Source: DATAOG01 sp963840925
Lineage (GTDB): Bacteria > Pseudomonadota > Alphaproteobacteria > Geminicoccales > Geminicoccaceae
NCBI GenBank assembly: GCA_963840925.1
Contig: CAWJAY010000028.1
Location: forward strand, 91,197-155,196
Length of the DNA stretch: 64,000 bases
Direction of reading: 5' to 3'
Position 1 is the stretch's first letter; the number at the start of each line of letters is the position of its first letter. This document shows positions 46,901 to 57,760 of the stretch, one piece after another. Both the position numbers and the translations under genes were made by a program. The notes below the pieces were generated by a model that worked only from the letters and a program-made list of their open reading frames with translations, was not told where the DNA came from and did not search any database.

Positions 46901-47119
46901 CTACTTGAAGCGATAGGTGATCCGGCCGCGGCTCAGATCGTAGGGCGTCATCTCGACCGTGACCCGGTCACCAGTCAAGACCCGGATCCGGTTCTTGCGC
47001 ATGCGGCCCGAGGTATGGGCGAGAATTTCATGCTCATTTTCAAGTTTGACGCGAAACATCGCGTTGGGCAGGACTTCGGTGACGGTGCCGCCGAACTCGA
47101 TCAGATCTTCTTTGGCCAT
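46901..47119 (-). CDS. infA: Translation initiation factor IF-1
   Basis: A 72-residue S1/OB-fold protein binding the ribosomal A site during initiation. MAKEDLIEFGGTVTEVLPNA and the end LSRGRITYRFK are near-universal; full length. GGAGGTTGG just before ATG 47119 is a strong ribosome-binding site. Confidence 0.98.
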   Translation of the reverse strand: MAKEDLIEFGGTVTEVLPNAMFRVKLENEHEILAHTSGRMRKNRIRVLTGDRVTVEMTPYDLSRGRITYRFK

Positions 47120-47216
47120 CCAACCTCCTTGCTAGCTCCGCTCCGGAGCAAGCCACCCTGTAGATGACGGTGGCCGCGAGCGAGGTCAAGGGGCGCGCGC
47201 CGCGGCCGGTCGCCGT

Positions 47217-47675
47217 TCAAACCATGATCGGCGCGCCGCCGGGCGGGAACCGCGCCCGCAGCCGCGCGAGCAGATCGTCGCGCAGCGCGCGATAGGCGCC
47301 CAGCTGGACCTCGCGGCTGCCGGTGATCAGGCTCGGGTCCATGGTCGGCCAGAACTCGATCGCGCAGGAGCTGGTCCGGGTCAGCTCGACCGCCCGGTGC
47401 TGGGCTTCGGGCGACAGCGAGATCACCAGATCGAAGTAGTCGTCCTCGAGGTCATCGAAGCTGCGCGGCCGGTGCCGCGACTTGTCGATGCCGATCTCGT
47501 CCAGCGCTGCGACCGCGAACGGGTCGATCGGCTGCGGCCGCAGCCCGACCGATTGCACATAGACCTTCTGGCCGTGCAGATATTTCATGACCGCCTCGGC
47601 GATCGGCGAGCGGATCGCGTTGTGCGTGCAGGCGAACAGGACGCTGCCGGGCAACTCCTCGCCGGGCCTAACCAC
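47217..47675 (-). CDS. Low-molecular-weight phosphatase / arsenate-reductase-like protein
   Basis: A 152-residue LMW-PTP fold protein. The phosphate loop is FACTHNAIRSPIAEAVMKY (C-x4-x-R-S) near residue 15; the late aspartate is in EFWPTMDPSLITGSREVQ. The loop resembles ArsC/SsuA-type more than classical tyrosine phosphatases. GTG 47675 overlaps the end of the UPF0262 gene by 8 bases. Substrate unknown. Confidence 0.87.
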   Translation of the reverse strand: MVRPGEELPGSVLFACTHNAIRSPIAEAVMKYLHGQKVYVQSVGLRPQPIDPFAVAALDEIGIDKSRHRPRSFDDLEDDYFDLVISLSPEAQHRAVELTRTSSCAIEFWPTMDPSLITGSREVQLGAYRALRDDLLARLRARFPPGGAPIMV

Positions 47676-48147
47676 GGATGTGCAGCACGCAGATCAGCGT
47701 GAACAGGCGGCGCGCGGTCTCGTCATCGATCAGGATCTTGTCGGCGAGCGCGTCGGCCAGCTTCTCGGCGCCCTCGTCGTGCAGGCCGCGGCGGCCCATG
47801 TCGATCGCCTCGATCCGGCTCGGCGCGGCCCGCCGGATCGCCTGGAAGTAGCTGTCGCAGATCAGGAAGTAGTCCTTGATCAGCCGCCGGAACGGCCGCA
47901 TCGAGAGGGCGACCTCGGCCTGGCGGCCGGCGGCCGCGTCGGTCAGCGCGAAGATCAGGTTGCTCTCGCGCAGCGACAGCTCGACCCGGTAGGGCCCGGC
48001 AAAGCCGTTCACCAGCTGGAACGAGTTGCGCTCCAGAAGGTCGAACACCGCGACCTGGCGCTCGTGCTCGACCTCGCGGCTCCAACGGACGATGCTGCCA
48101 CTGTCGAGCCGGATCTCGATGATCCGCGCCCGGTCATCGTCGCTCAT
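47668..48147 (-). CDS. UPF0262 family protein
   Basis: A 159-residue protein restricted largely to alphaproteobacteria. Family blocks are REVEHERQVAVFDLLERNSF, LSMRPFRRLIKDYFLICDSY and RIEAIDMGRRGLHDEGAEKL. Function unknown. ATG overlaps the hisD stop as ATGA. Confidence 0.92.
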   Translation of the reverse strand: MSDDDRARIIEIRLDSGSIVRWSREVEHERQVAVFDLLERNSFQLVNGFAGPYRVELSLRESNLIFALTDAAAGRQAEVALSMRPFRRLIKDYFLICDSYFQAIRRAAPSRIEAIDMGRRGLHDEGAEKLADALADKILIDDETARRLFTLICVLHIRG

Positions 48148-49448
48148 GCCGGCTTCAGGGCCGCCAGACGCCGGTCGATCGCCCGGGCATGGCCGGCCAG
48201 GCCCTCGGCCACCGCCAGCCTCGCCGCCGCCGGGCCGAGCCTGGCGAAGCTCGCGGCCGGGCAGCCGAGCAGCGTCGTCCGCTTCAGGAAGTCGAACACC
48301 GCAAGCCCGGAGGCGAACCGGGCGGTCCGGCCGGTCGGCAGGACATGGTTGGGGCCGCCGACGTAGTCGCCGATCACCTCGGGCGTGTACGGGCCGAGGA
48401 AGATCGCGCCGGCATGCCGGATGCGCTCGGCCAGCGCCTCGGCGCGCGGGCCGATCAGCTCGAGATGCTCGGGCGCCAGACGGTCGACCAGCCCGGGCGC
48501 GCTGTCCAGGTCCTCGAGCCGGATGATGGCGCCGAAATCCCGCCAGCTGGCAGCCGCGATCTTCTGCCGCGGCAGATCGGCGAGCTGGCGCTCGACCGCG
48601 GCCGCGACCCGATCCGCGAGCGCGGCGCCGTCGGTGACCAGGATCGCCTGAGCGAGCTCGTCGTGCTCGGCCTGGCTCAGCAGATCGGCCGCGATCCAGT
48701 CAGGGTCCTGATCGCCGTCGGCGACGACCAGGATCTCCGAGGGGCCGGCGATCAGGTCGATGCCGACCCGGCCGAACACCTGGCGCTTGGCCTCGGCGAC
48801 GTAGGCGTTGCCGGGCCCGACGATCTTGTCGACCGGCCGGATCGTCGCGGTGCCGAAGGCGAGCGCCGCGATCGCCTGGGCGCCGCCGACCCGGTAGATC
48901 TCGTCGACCCCGGCGATCCGGGCGGCGGCCAGGACCAGCGGGTTGAGCACGCCCTCAGGCGCCGGCACGACCATGACCACGCGCCCGACGCCCGCGATCC
49001 GGGCCGGGATCGCGTTCATCAGCACCGAGCTCGGATAGGCCGCGGTGCCGCCCGGCACGTAGATCCCGGCCGCCTCGACCGGCCGCCAGCGCAGCCCGAG
49101 GCGGACGCCGTCCGGATCGACGTCGTCCTGGTCGACCGGCAGCTGGCGCGCGTGGAAGGCGCCAATCCGCGCCGCCGCAAGCTCGAGCGCCTGACGCAGC
49201 GGGTCCGGGCAGTCCTCGAACGCGCGGTCGAGTTCGGCCGCGCCGACCCGCACCTCGGCTGCGCTTGGCCGGTGGCGATCGAAGCGGGCCGTGTAGTCGA
49301 GCAGCGCCTGATCGCCCTCGGCCGCGACCCGGGCGAGGATTTCTGCGACCTGAGCGCGGACGTCGGTCTGCTCCTCGCCGCGCTGCCGGGTCAGACGCGC
49401 GAGCGCCGCCTCGAACCCGTTGGTGCGTTCATCCAGACGGAGCGCCAC
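48144..49448 (-). CDS. hisD: Histidinol dehydrogenase
   Basis: A 434-residue zinc enzyme performing the last two oxidations of histidine synthesis. Signature VDKIVGPGNAYVAEAKRQVF plus IDLIAGPSEILVVAD, WIAADLLSQAEHDELAQ (zinc ligands) and the C-terminal YVGGPNHVLPTGRTAR. GTG 49448 gives the standard length. Two bases after the DUF2948 stop. Confidence 0.97.
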   Translation of the reverse strand: MALRLDERTNGFEAALARLTRQRGEEQTDVRAQVAEILARVAAEGDQALLDYTARFDRHRPSAAEVRVGAAELDRAFEDCPDPLRQALELAAARIGAFHARQLPVDQDDVDPDGVRLGLRWRPVEAAGIYVPGGTAAYPSSVLMNAIPARIAGVGRVVMVVPAPEGVLNPLVLAAARIAGVDEIYRVGGAQAIAALAFGTATIRPVDKIVGPGNAYVAEAKRQVFGRVGIDLIAGPSEILVVADGDQDPDWIAADLLSQAEHDELAQAILVTDGAALADRVAAAVERQLADLPRQKIAAASWRDFGAIIRLEDLDSAPGLVDRLAPEHLELIGPRAEALAERIRHAGAIFLGPYTPEVIGDYVGGPNHVLPTGRTARFASGLAVFDFLKRTTLLGCPAASFARLGPAAARLAVAEGLAGHARAIDRRLAALKPA

Positions 49449-49450
49449 GA

Positions 49451-49915
49451 CTAGGGCCCCTCGGCCGCCGCCCCGACCAGCGCGTGGGTTGGCGCGACTG
49501 TGGCCGGCCACGGCTCGCCGAAGTCCTCGAGCGTGGCCGCGATCGCCCGGACGCGGAGCCGGATCGCGGCATCGCCCGCGAACACCAGCGTGACCTCGAT
49601 CAGGCCATCTTTGCCCGGCGCTGCGGCGAGCGTCAGCAACTCCAGCCTGACCGCGCCGAAGCGGCTGTCCAGGCCCAAGTGCTGGACTGCCTCGACCTGG
49701 CTGAAGGCCAGTGCCGAGTGGCATTGGGTCATGCCCGCGCAGCTTGTGGGATCGGCCAGGCACTCGCGCCGGAAGCGGGTGAACGCCGCGACGAAGCGAT
49801 GCTCGTCGGCCAGATAGGCCATCTCCGAGAGCGGGATCAGCGCATCCTGCAGGCAGGCCGCGATGATCCTCAGATCATCCTGGTCGACCGCTTTCAGGCG
49901 CAGCCGCTCGGCCAT
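49451..49915 (-). CDS. DUF2948 family protein
   Basis: A 154-residue protein, conserved between murA and hisD in alphaproteobacteria. LRLKAVDQDDLRIIAACLQD and ALIPLSEMAYLADEHRFVAA are typical. Function unknown. ATG 49915 lies 11 bases after the murA stop. Confidence 0.9.
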   Translation of the reverse strand: MAERLRLKAVDQDDLRIIAACLQDALIPLSEMAYLADEHRFVAAFTRFRRECLADPTSCAGMTQCHSALAFSQVEAVQHLGLDSRFGAVRLELLTLAAAPGKDGLIEVTLVFAGDAAIRLRVRAIAATLEDFGEPWPATVAPTHALVGAAAEGP

Positions 49916-49926
49916 GGCTGCTCCGG

Positions 49927-51186
<1,260 letters not shown>

Positions 51187-51282
51187 CGGGCTAGAGGCTC
51201 CAGTTGGCAAAAGGCTGCGGCGCGCGCAGCGCCTGTTGTACGGGCGCCGGCGCACCGCCTCAAGTCGAGCATCAGGACCGGT

Positions 51283-51456
51283 TTATTCCGGCTTAACGGG
51301 ACGGGTCGGAAGCTGCTGCTCGCGGCCGCGCTGCTGCTGCTTGCGTCGTTGCAGATTCTGGCGCAGCGCCTCGGCTTCGCGCGCGGCGCGCGCCGCCTTG
51401 GCCGCCCGCGTGCGCGCCGAATGCTGAGGCCGCTTAGGCTCGTCCGGCTCGCTCAC
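51283..51456 (-). CDS. Small basic hypothetical protein
   Basis: A 57-residue lysine/arginine/glutamine-rich helical protein (SEPDEPKRPQHSARTRAAKA; REAEALRQNLQRRKQQQRGR). GTG 51456 follows GGGAGCG. Similar short proteins lie upstream of murA in related genomes. Function unknown. Confidence 0.65.
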   Translation of the reverse strand: MSEPDEPKRPQHSARTRAAKAARAAREAEALRQNLQRRKQQQRGREQQLPTRPVKPE

Positions 51457-51522
51457 GATCGCTCCCAATGTCCTTGCATCGGACCCGGCCCCTGTGGCAT
51501 TGACCGCTCACCCGATCGGGGC

Positions 51523-51597
51523 GCCGCCGTAGCTCAGCGGTAGAGCACTCCCTTGGTAAGGGAGGGGTCGAGTGTTCAATTCACTCCGGCGGCACCA
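51523..51597 (+). tRNA. tRNA-Thr (GGT)
   Basis: 75 nt with CCA. Acceptor GCCGCCG/CGGCGGC, D stem GCTC/GAGC, anticodon stem CTCCC/GGGAG with loop TTGGTAA (anticodon GGT, threonine), T arm GAGTG/CACTC with loop TTCAATT. It stands at the left edge of element 2. Confidence 0.95.
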
Positions 51598-51617
51598 GAA
51601 CTTAGCAAGAGACGGTG

Positions 51618-52031
51618 ATGGCAAGAGGGCACACCGAGGGCACACCGGAACCCAGTCCAGACTTTGCCGGATATCCGCCGGCTGGGGCCGTGCGCGGGGA
51701 AGGCCACCCTCCGGGGGTGCTAACTAAGATCCTTCGGGAGTCCATGCTCGAGATCGCCCGCCGGTTCAAAGAGGCGGCAGAGTTGCCTGACGATACCGCC
51801 GTCAGTGCCCACCTCGGTCCTGTCGAAGAGGATATACGGCAAGTTTTGGAGTGGACCAAGCGGGCTGGCCGGCCCGAAGCATTGCCCGGCGAGACCGCGG
51901 GCGAGCGCCGGCAGCGCCTCCGTGACGAGGGCTACAGCATAAAAGATATCGCCAGGAAAGACCGCGCATCCGAAGAAGCCGTCAGGAAGAGTCTGACCCC
52001 AGGCAGGAATCGGACCAAAAGAGGACAATAA
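51618..52031 (+). CDS. Small element-encoded protein with HTH-like C-terminus
   Basis: A 137-residue protein. The first 40 residues are low-complexity (GTPEPSPDFAGYPPAGAVRG). Residues 45-90 are helical (LEIARRFKEAAELPDDTAVS). The C-terminal GERRQRLRDEGYSIKDIARK then DRASEEAVRKSL suggests a helix-turn-helix. ATG 51618 follows GTG 51615. First gene of element 2; possibly a regulator. No family recognised. Confidence 0.55.
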   Translation: MARGHTEGTPEPSPDFAGYPPAGAVRGEGHPPGVLTKILRESMLEIARRFKEAAELPDDTAVSAHLGPVEEDIRQVLEWTKRAGRPEALPGETAGERRQRLRDEGYSIKDIARKDRASEEAVRKSLTPGRNRTKRGQ

Positions 52032-52138
52032 ATTCCTGTCCCAGGTGCTTGAAGGACAGTAATATAGTGTCTCTCGACATGCCATAATCGCCTCGATTAG
52101 ACAGTGGTCCACTGCATCTCAAAGTGGACTACGGTTCC

Positions 52139-52414
52139 ATGTCTCAAGTCGAGATCGCGGAGAAAGCGCTCCGCCTTAAGCGGCAGCACCAGAAGCAGCA
52201 ATGGCCCGGCCAGTTTGCTGGTGGGGACGATCGTGACATTCTTTTGACCCGAGCAGAGGCCGCCGCTTACCTGAGGCGCTCTGTGCCGACCCTGGAGGCT
52301 TGGGCGCGCGAGGGCACCGGGCCGCCGATTACGCGCCTCGGGCCGCGGAGTGTGCGCTATCGTTTGAGCGGCCTCCGAGCCTGGATCGAAGCAGGCACCG
52401 GGACTGGGGGTTGA
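52139..52414 (+). CDS. AlpA/excisionase-like helix-turn-helix protein
   Basis: A 91-residue protein. The C-terminal ~55 residues, LLTRAEAAAYLRRSVPTLEA then WAREGTGPPITRLGPRSVRY, form the MerR-like HTH_17 fold of AlpA regulators and phage excisionases. The N-terminal 30 residues are basic and helical. Such proteins control integrase expression or direct excision; here no integrase is visible. Start ATG 52139. Confidence 0.8.
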   Translation: MSQVEIAEKALRLKRQHQKQQWPGQFAGGDDRDILLTRAEAAAYLRRSVPTLEAWAREGTGPPITRLGPRSVRYRLSGLRAWIEAGTGTGG

Positions 52415-52417
52415 GCA

Positions 52418-52699
52418 ATGCGCCCCGCCGGGCCACGCGGTGACCAGCGCGCCGCCGCGTCTCTCGTCGAATGGTTGCGGGGGTACGCTCTCGCGAACCG
52501 CCGCGAGGGCGCGAGCTTGGCCGAGATCGCTGCGTCGCTCGGCGCCTCCGAGCAGACTGCAGCCGCGCTGATCGAGGCCTGGTGCGGCCGCTGCGGCGCC
52601 GCGCGCGACCTCTATCTGTGCGCGGCGCTGATCCCTGGCTGGATCTGGATCTGCCGGTCGTGCCGCGACCGCCAGCTCGGCCTCGACCCGGACGCGTAA
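52418..52699 (+). CDS. HTH plus zinc-ribbon-like small protein
   Basis: A 93-residue protein starting three bases after the AlpA-like gene. Residues ~12-60 read VEWLRGYALANRREGASLAE IAASLG in helices typical of a homeodomain-like HTH. The C-terminal half has paired cysteines, WCGRCG and ICRSC, that could hold zinc. Six bases before the primase start. Probable DNA-binding helper; family unknown. Confidence 0.6.
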   Translation: MRPAGPRGDQRAAASLVEWLRGYALANRREGASLAEIAASLGASEQTAAALIEAWCGRCGAARDLYLCAALIPGWIWICRSCRDRQLGLDPDA

Positions 52700-52704
52700 G
52701 CATC

Positions 52705-55700
52705 ATGCGGCAGCCGCCCGAGTTCGCCGCCGCAGCCGATTTGATCGCGCGCTCCTTGCTTGGCGACCCGGACCAGGAAACCACCGCCAAAGACGGCTCC
52801 ACCGAGCTGCGCTGGGGTGGCCGCGGAGCATTTAAGGTCACCGTCGACGGCCCGAAAGCGGGGCTCTTTTATGACAACGAAACGGGCAGCGGCGGCAATC
52901 TTCTCAAACTGATCACCGAGCGCAATTCGTGCGACGAGATCGAGGCTATCGCCTGGGCCAAGTCCCTCGGTGTCGACATACAGTCAAAACACCCGATTGC
53001 CGCGTACGTATACACCGCTGCTGACGGTACACCATTGTTCCGGGTGCTCCGGTGGGGTCCGCGGAAGGGATTTAGCCAAGAATCGTGGGACGAGGTCACC
53101 GGCGGCTACATCCGCGGGCTGAACGGCGCGTCGTCAGTCCCTTACCGGCTGCCGAGCCTACTGGCGAGCAGCGGCGCCCTCCTGATCACGGAGGGCGAGA
53201 AGGCGGCGGAGGCGTTGGTTAATGCCGGTCTCGAGGCAACCTGCAGTCCGGGTGGTGCCGGCAAGTGGCCGCCGACCATCTTCCAGACCTATTTCAAGGG
53301 CCGCGACGTCATCCTCTTTCCCGATCGCGACGAAGCCGGGGCCGCGCACGCCAGGGCCATCGCCGCGGACTTGTTGCCGGCAGCGGCATCCGTCCGGGTG
53401 CTCGAGCTGCCGAACCTGGCGCCCAAAGGCGACCCTTACGATTGGCTCGAGGCAGGCGGTTCCGCCGAGCAGCTACTCGAACTGATCAAAGCAGCCCCAA
53501 ACGCGAAGGCTTGGTTGGCAGCTCACCCTGATCCAAAGACCAGCAAGTCGGCGGCACCAAATTCCACCGCGCCGTACTTCCACAAGGCCGGCGGCCTGTG
53601 GCGGCGCGTTGGGACGGCCCAAGGCGTGATCGAGCTTCCGCTGACCAACTTCACCGCGACGATCGTCTGCGATCTGGTCCGGGACGACGGTGCTGAGACT
53701 GCCAGGTCGTTCGAGATCGAGGCAACCCTGCACGGCCGCCCGAGCCGGTTCGCGGTGGCCGCGACCGAATTTGCGACGATGACGTGGGCGACCAAAGAGC
53801 TTGGTGGGCGGGCGCTGGTGCACCCGGGCGCCGGCACCAAGGACCATACCCGGTTCGCTGTCCAATGGTTAAGCTCGGCGTACCAGACACGACACGTCTA
53901 CACCCACGTGGGCTGGCGCGAGTGTGACGGCCAACCCGTCTATCTACATGCCGGCGGCGCGCTCGATCCGGACGGGCTGCGCACCGACATCGAATGCGAT
54001 CCTGGCGAGCTCGGCCGCTTCATGCTGCCGGCGCCGGGCGACCCCAAGGCCAGCTTGCAGCTGCTCGAGCTGGCTCGCCTCGAGGCCACGGCGCCGCTGC
54101 TCGCGTTGATCTATCGGGCGCCGCTCGGCCCCTCCGACATCACCATGCACCTCGCCGGTCCGACCGGCGTGTTCAAGAGCGAGCTGGCCGCGCTGGCGCA
54201 ACAGCACTGGGCACCGACGATGGACGCCCGGCATTTGATCGGCTGGCACTCGACCGCCAACTCCCTCGAGGCCGCTGCGTTTGTTGCCAAGGACGCGCTG
54301 CTGGTGGTCGACGACTACGCGCCACAGGGGACGCAGTCGGACGTCGCCCGTATGCAGCGCGAGGCCGCTCGGCTGATCCGAGCCCAGGGCAACCGCGCCG
54401 GCCGGGGCCGGCTGCGCCCCGACGGTACGATGCGGCCAACCAAGCCGCCACGGTGCACGCTCCTCTCGACCGGCGAGGACACGCCCGGCGGCCAGTCGAT
54501 CCGTGCCCGCATGATGGTGCTCGAGGTCGACCACGGCGACATCGATCAGACTTCGACTTACGCTGCTGCAGGACCAGGCGCGGAACGGTGCTCTCGCGGG
54601 CGCGCTCAGCGCCTACATCACCCGGCTCGCGGCCGATCTCGAAGGCTGCCAGGCCTGGTTCCGCCGCCGGGCGGCAGAGCTCCGGACGATGGTAGAGGCG
54701 GGCCATCGTCGGACCGCCTGGATGGCCGGTGAGCTCGGCGCGGCGCTCGAGCTGTATCTCGGGTTTGCCGGAGCTCTCGATCGCTGGCCAGACTGCTGGC
54801 GCGCGATCCAGGCCTCGGCCGAGGCCCAGGCGGCGCACCAGGCCGCCGAGGACCCTGCGCGGCGATTCATCACCAGCATCGGCGCCCTGCTCGCGTCCAA
54901 ACAGGCTCATGTCGGATGTGCCACCGATCCTGAGAATCCGCCGAGCAAGCCCGAGCAGCTCGGTTGGCTGTGGTCCCCTGCCGGCGCCGATTTGCAGAAT
55001 GGGCGTTGGCAGCCGATCGGCCCCCGGATCGGCTGGCTGTCTGCGGATGATCTCTTCTTGTACCTCGACCCCGAAGCGGCATACGGCGCCGCCCATCGGT
55101 TTGCAGCGAACCAAGGGCAGGCGATTGCGGTCAGTCCGAGGACTCTGTGGAAGCGGCTCGCCGCGGCTGGGCTACTTAGCCCTGGCCGACGAAGGCAAGA
55201 ACACGACCAAGGCGACGATCGGGGCTGAGCGGCAACGCGTGATCACCGTTGCGCTGGCGAGCCTGTATATCGTTCCAGAATGGGGGCGCGGGGGGCAACA
55301 GGGCCGAGCGGCCCCGAAGACCGCAGAAACCGCCGCGTCGCGCCCCCATTCTGTGCCCCCATTATCCGAGGACGCGCCAGAATGGGGGCAGATAATGGGG
55401 GCAGCACCCGAGGGAAACGGCGGCCTTGGAACGCCTGTGCCCTCAAAGCCCCCGGCGCCCCCATTATCCGCACATAATACAGACCCGGCGCAGAGCGGGT
55501 CCGCACAACCGAACGGGGCGGCGGAGTTCGTCGCCTGCACCCGCTGCAACGGGCTGTTCGCCCGGCCGCCCGGCGAGACCGCGCCCGAGGAGTGCCCGAG
55601 CTGTCTGGGGGCTGCTCCCGAACCGCCTCCTGCCGAGCCGATCAAGCCTAGGCGCAAGCGCGCCAAGCTGGTCGACCGCAAGCTCCAGGGGCAGGGCTGA
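52705..55700 (+). pseudogene. Primase-helicase (TOPRIM + DUF927-like AAA), two frameshifts
   Basis: ATG 52705. The N-terminal ~90 residues resemble a primase front region (GLFYDNETGSGGNLLKLITE). TOPRIM motifs are LLITEGEKAAEALVNAG near residue 160 and VILFPDRDEAG near 205. A DUF927-like helicase part follows (RHVYTHVGWRECDGQPVYLH). Walker A is LAGPTGVFKSELAAL near residue 485 and Walker B ALLVVDDYAP near 535. Near 54550 the sense moves to a second frame (LLQDQARNGALAGALSAYIT) and near 55180 to a third (YLALADEGKNTTKATIGAER), ending with a zinc-ribbon-like ACTRCNGLF/ECPSCLG. No slippery heptamer is obvious, so mutation or sequencing error is likelier than programmed frameshifting. The stop overlaps the polymerase ATG (TGATG). 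Confidence 0.8.
55276..55468. repeat. Six copies of a 12-nt motif inside the primase gene
   Basis: Motif [CG]A[GT]AATGGGGGC. Plus orientation at 55276-55287, 55378-55389 and 55391-55402; minus orientation at 55342-55353, 55355-55366 and 55457-55468. The order is +, - -, + +, -, near-symmetric about 55372. It falls in the proline-rich linker of the third primase frame. Motifs within a pair lie 13 bases apart. Likely binding sites of a replication protein, by analogy with phage lambda iterons lying in gene O. Confidence 0.75.
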
Positions 55701-57757
55701 TGGCTGCGATCGACATCAGCACCCGGCTCGCGCGCTCGCGCTCGGACGCGGTCACCACGATGATCAAGGCCGCGCTCACGCTCGGCATCGAATTCGTGCC
55801 CGCCGGCGCCGACCTCGAACTGCGCAATACCGAACAGCTGTCCGAGAAGGACGCGCTCCTGCTGCGCTCCAATCTGGCCGCGCTCCGCGAACGCCTGCTC
55901 GCCGATGCCGACACCGATGCCGGCGAGGCGCTCCTGGATCAGCTCGAGGTCGAGCTCGAGGAGATCGTCGACGCCGATCAGGCGCGCGCCGTGGTCGCGG
56001 CCCTGCCGCCGGCGGTCGCGATCGATCTCGAGACCGAGGCGCGGCCCGAGCACCGGGTGCGCCGGCCGCCGCTCCGGATCACTGCCCAGGGGCGGATCGG
56101 CGCACATCAGCCGCAGCTCAAAGATCGCATCCCGCTCGACCCGCTGCGCGCCCAGATCCGAATCATCTCGATCTATGATCCGCGGGCCCGCAAGGCCTGG
56201 CTGGCCGATCTCCGCTATGTCCCGCTCGACGCGCTGGCCGGGCTCTGGCAGCGCAAGCTGCTGATCCACAACGCCGCCTTCGACCTCGGGATGCTCGAGG
56301 CGGTCGGGATCGGCCCGGAGACCGTCGTCTGCACGCAGATGCTCGCCGGGCTGGTCTACGGCTGCATTCGCGGCACCAAGGCCAAGCCTGGGCCGCGGGC
56401 CTTGCCTACGGTCGCGCGGCGGGCGCTCGGGGTCGACCTGAGCAAGGCCGAGCAGACGTCGGACTGGGGGGCGCCGTATCTCTCGGCGGCCCAGAAGATC
56501 TATGCCGGGCTCGACGCCGCGGTCTGCTACCAGGCGGGCCGGATCATGTATCAGGCGCTCGATCGGCGCTCGCGTCCGGCTCTCGAGCTGCAGAGCACGT
56601 CCGCCCGGGCGACGGCGCGCATGCGGTTCAAAGGGATACCGTCCACCGCCGGGGTCCACCGCGCGACGATCACTGCCTGGCAAAACGAACAAGAGCAGCG
56701 CCGCTCCGAATTCCTGACCGCCACCGGGATTGAGCCGCCGGCCCATCCAGCGGCGCTCGCCGACTGGCTCGAGGGCGTTCTGCCGACCGCGGTCAAGGAC
56801 GGGATCGACCGCACCAAGACCGGCAGGCTGTCGACCACCGCCGAGATCCTCGAGAAGCTCGCCTATCGCCCCGAGATCCACCCCTACCTTCGCTGGCGGT
56901 GGACTGGGCACCGGCTCTCGACCTTCGGCGAGCCGCTGCTCGCGATGATCCACCCGGTCACCGGCCGCATCCACGGCGACTTCATTCATTGCGCCACGAA
57001 GGCCGGCCGGCTGACCTGCCGCGACCCCAACGTTCAGCAGCTGCCGGACGACTGCCGGCGTGCGATCGAGGCGCCCGAAGGCATGCTGATCGTCTGGGTC
57101 GACTGGGACCAGATCGAGCTGCGCCTGCTCGCCGAACTGTCCGGCTGCCAGGCGCTGCGCGCGGTCTATGCCGCCGAGCAGGACGTGCACCGGATCACCG
57201 GCGCGCTGATGGCGGGCGTGCCTGAGACCGAGATCACCGGCGCCGCCCGGCAGGCGGCCAAGCCCATCAACTACGGCATCACCTACGGTGCTGGCCCCGC
57301 CCGGCTGGCCGCGAGCGCGTTCAAGGAATACGGCATCGAGATGACGGTCGAGGCGGCTCGCGCCGCCAAGAACGCGTTCCTGCGCCGGTTCCCCGGGGTC
57401 GCGGCGTATCAGCGGGCGATGAGCCAGGAGCCTGTCGTCTGGTCGATCAGCGGCCGTCCCTTGCGCCCCGAATGGGAGGCCGCGGGGGAAGTCTCCTACA
57501 CGCAAAGGCTCAACTTCGGCGTGCAGGCGAGCGCCGCAGACATCTTGTTGACGGCGATGATCGAAGTCGATCGCGCTCTACCGAACCGGATGATCCTGAG
57601 CCTGCATGACGAAATCGTGTTGGAGGTGCCGGAGGATCAAGCCGAGGCGGCCGCAACTACGCTGGCGGACTGCATGACTGCAGCCGTTCTCAAATGGTTT
57701 CCTGATGCGCCAGCCGGAAAGCTGGTAACCCCGAAAATCGACAAGGTATGGAGTTGA
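55700..57757 (+). CDS. Family-A DNA polymerase with 3'-5' exonuclease
   Basis: A 685-residue phage/plasmid-type PolA homologue. Residues ~1-100: a short N-terminal domain, no 5' nuclease. Exonuclease motifs are AIDLETE (~107), LLIHNAAFDLG (~188) and YAGLDAAVCY (~268). Polymerase motif A is VDWDQIELRLLAEL (~467), motif B RQAAKPINYGITYGAG (lysine, NYG; ~518) and motif C LSLHDEIVLEV (~635). All key residues are intact, so it could be active. It is the best preserved gene of element 2 and starts inside the primase stop. Confidence 0.93.
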   Translation: MAAIDISTRLARSRSDAVTTMIKAALTLGIEFVPAGADLELRNTEQLSEKDALLLRSNLAALRERLLADADTDAGEALLDQLEVELEEIVDADQARAVVAALPPAVAIDLETEARPEHRVRRPPLRITAQGRIGAHQPQLKDRIPLDPLRAQIRIISIYDPRARKAWLADLRYVPLDALAGLWQRKLLIHNAAFDLGMLEAVGIGPETVVCTQMLAGLVYGCIRGTKAKPGPRALPTVARRALGVDLSKAEQTSDWGAPYLSAAQKIYAGLDAAVCYQAGRIMYQALDRRSRPALELQSTSARATARMRFKGIPSTAGVHRATITAWQNEQEQRRSEFLTATGIEPPAHPAALADWLEGVLPTAVKDGIDRTKTGRLSTTAEILEKLAYRPEIHPYLRWRWTGHRLSTFGEPLLAMIHPVTGRIHGDFIHCATKAGRLTCRDPNVQQLPDDCRRAIEAPEGMLIVWVDWDQIELRLLAELSGCQALRAVYAAEQDVHRITGALMAGVPETEITGAARQAAKPINYGITYGAGPARLAASAFKEYGIEMTVEAARAAKNAFLRRFPGVAAYQRAMSQEPVVWSISGRPLRPEWEAAGEVSYTQRLNFGVQASAADILLTAMIEVDRALPNRMILSLHDEIVLEVPEDQAEAAATTLADCMTAAVLKWFPDAPAGKLVTPKIDKVWS

Positions 57758-57760
57758 ACG

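Noticed and set aside
44537..47167. An 876-codon plus-strand frame through the lipoprotein, yacG, RNase G and maf genes
   Set aside because: Runs antisense across four clearly recognised genes; composition is antisense-like.
51720..52112. A minus-strand 130-codon frame over the first gene of element 2
   Set aside because: Opposite a plus-strand gene that fits the direction and spacing of the element's operon; no domain or start signal.
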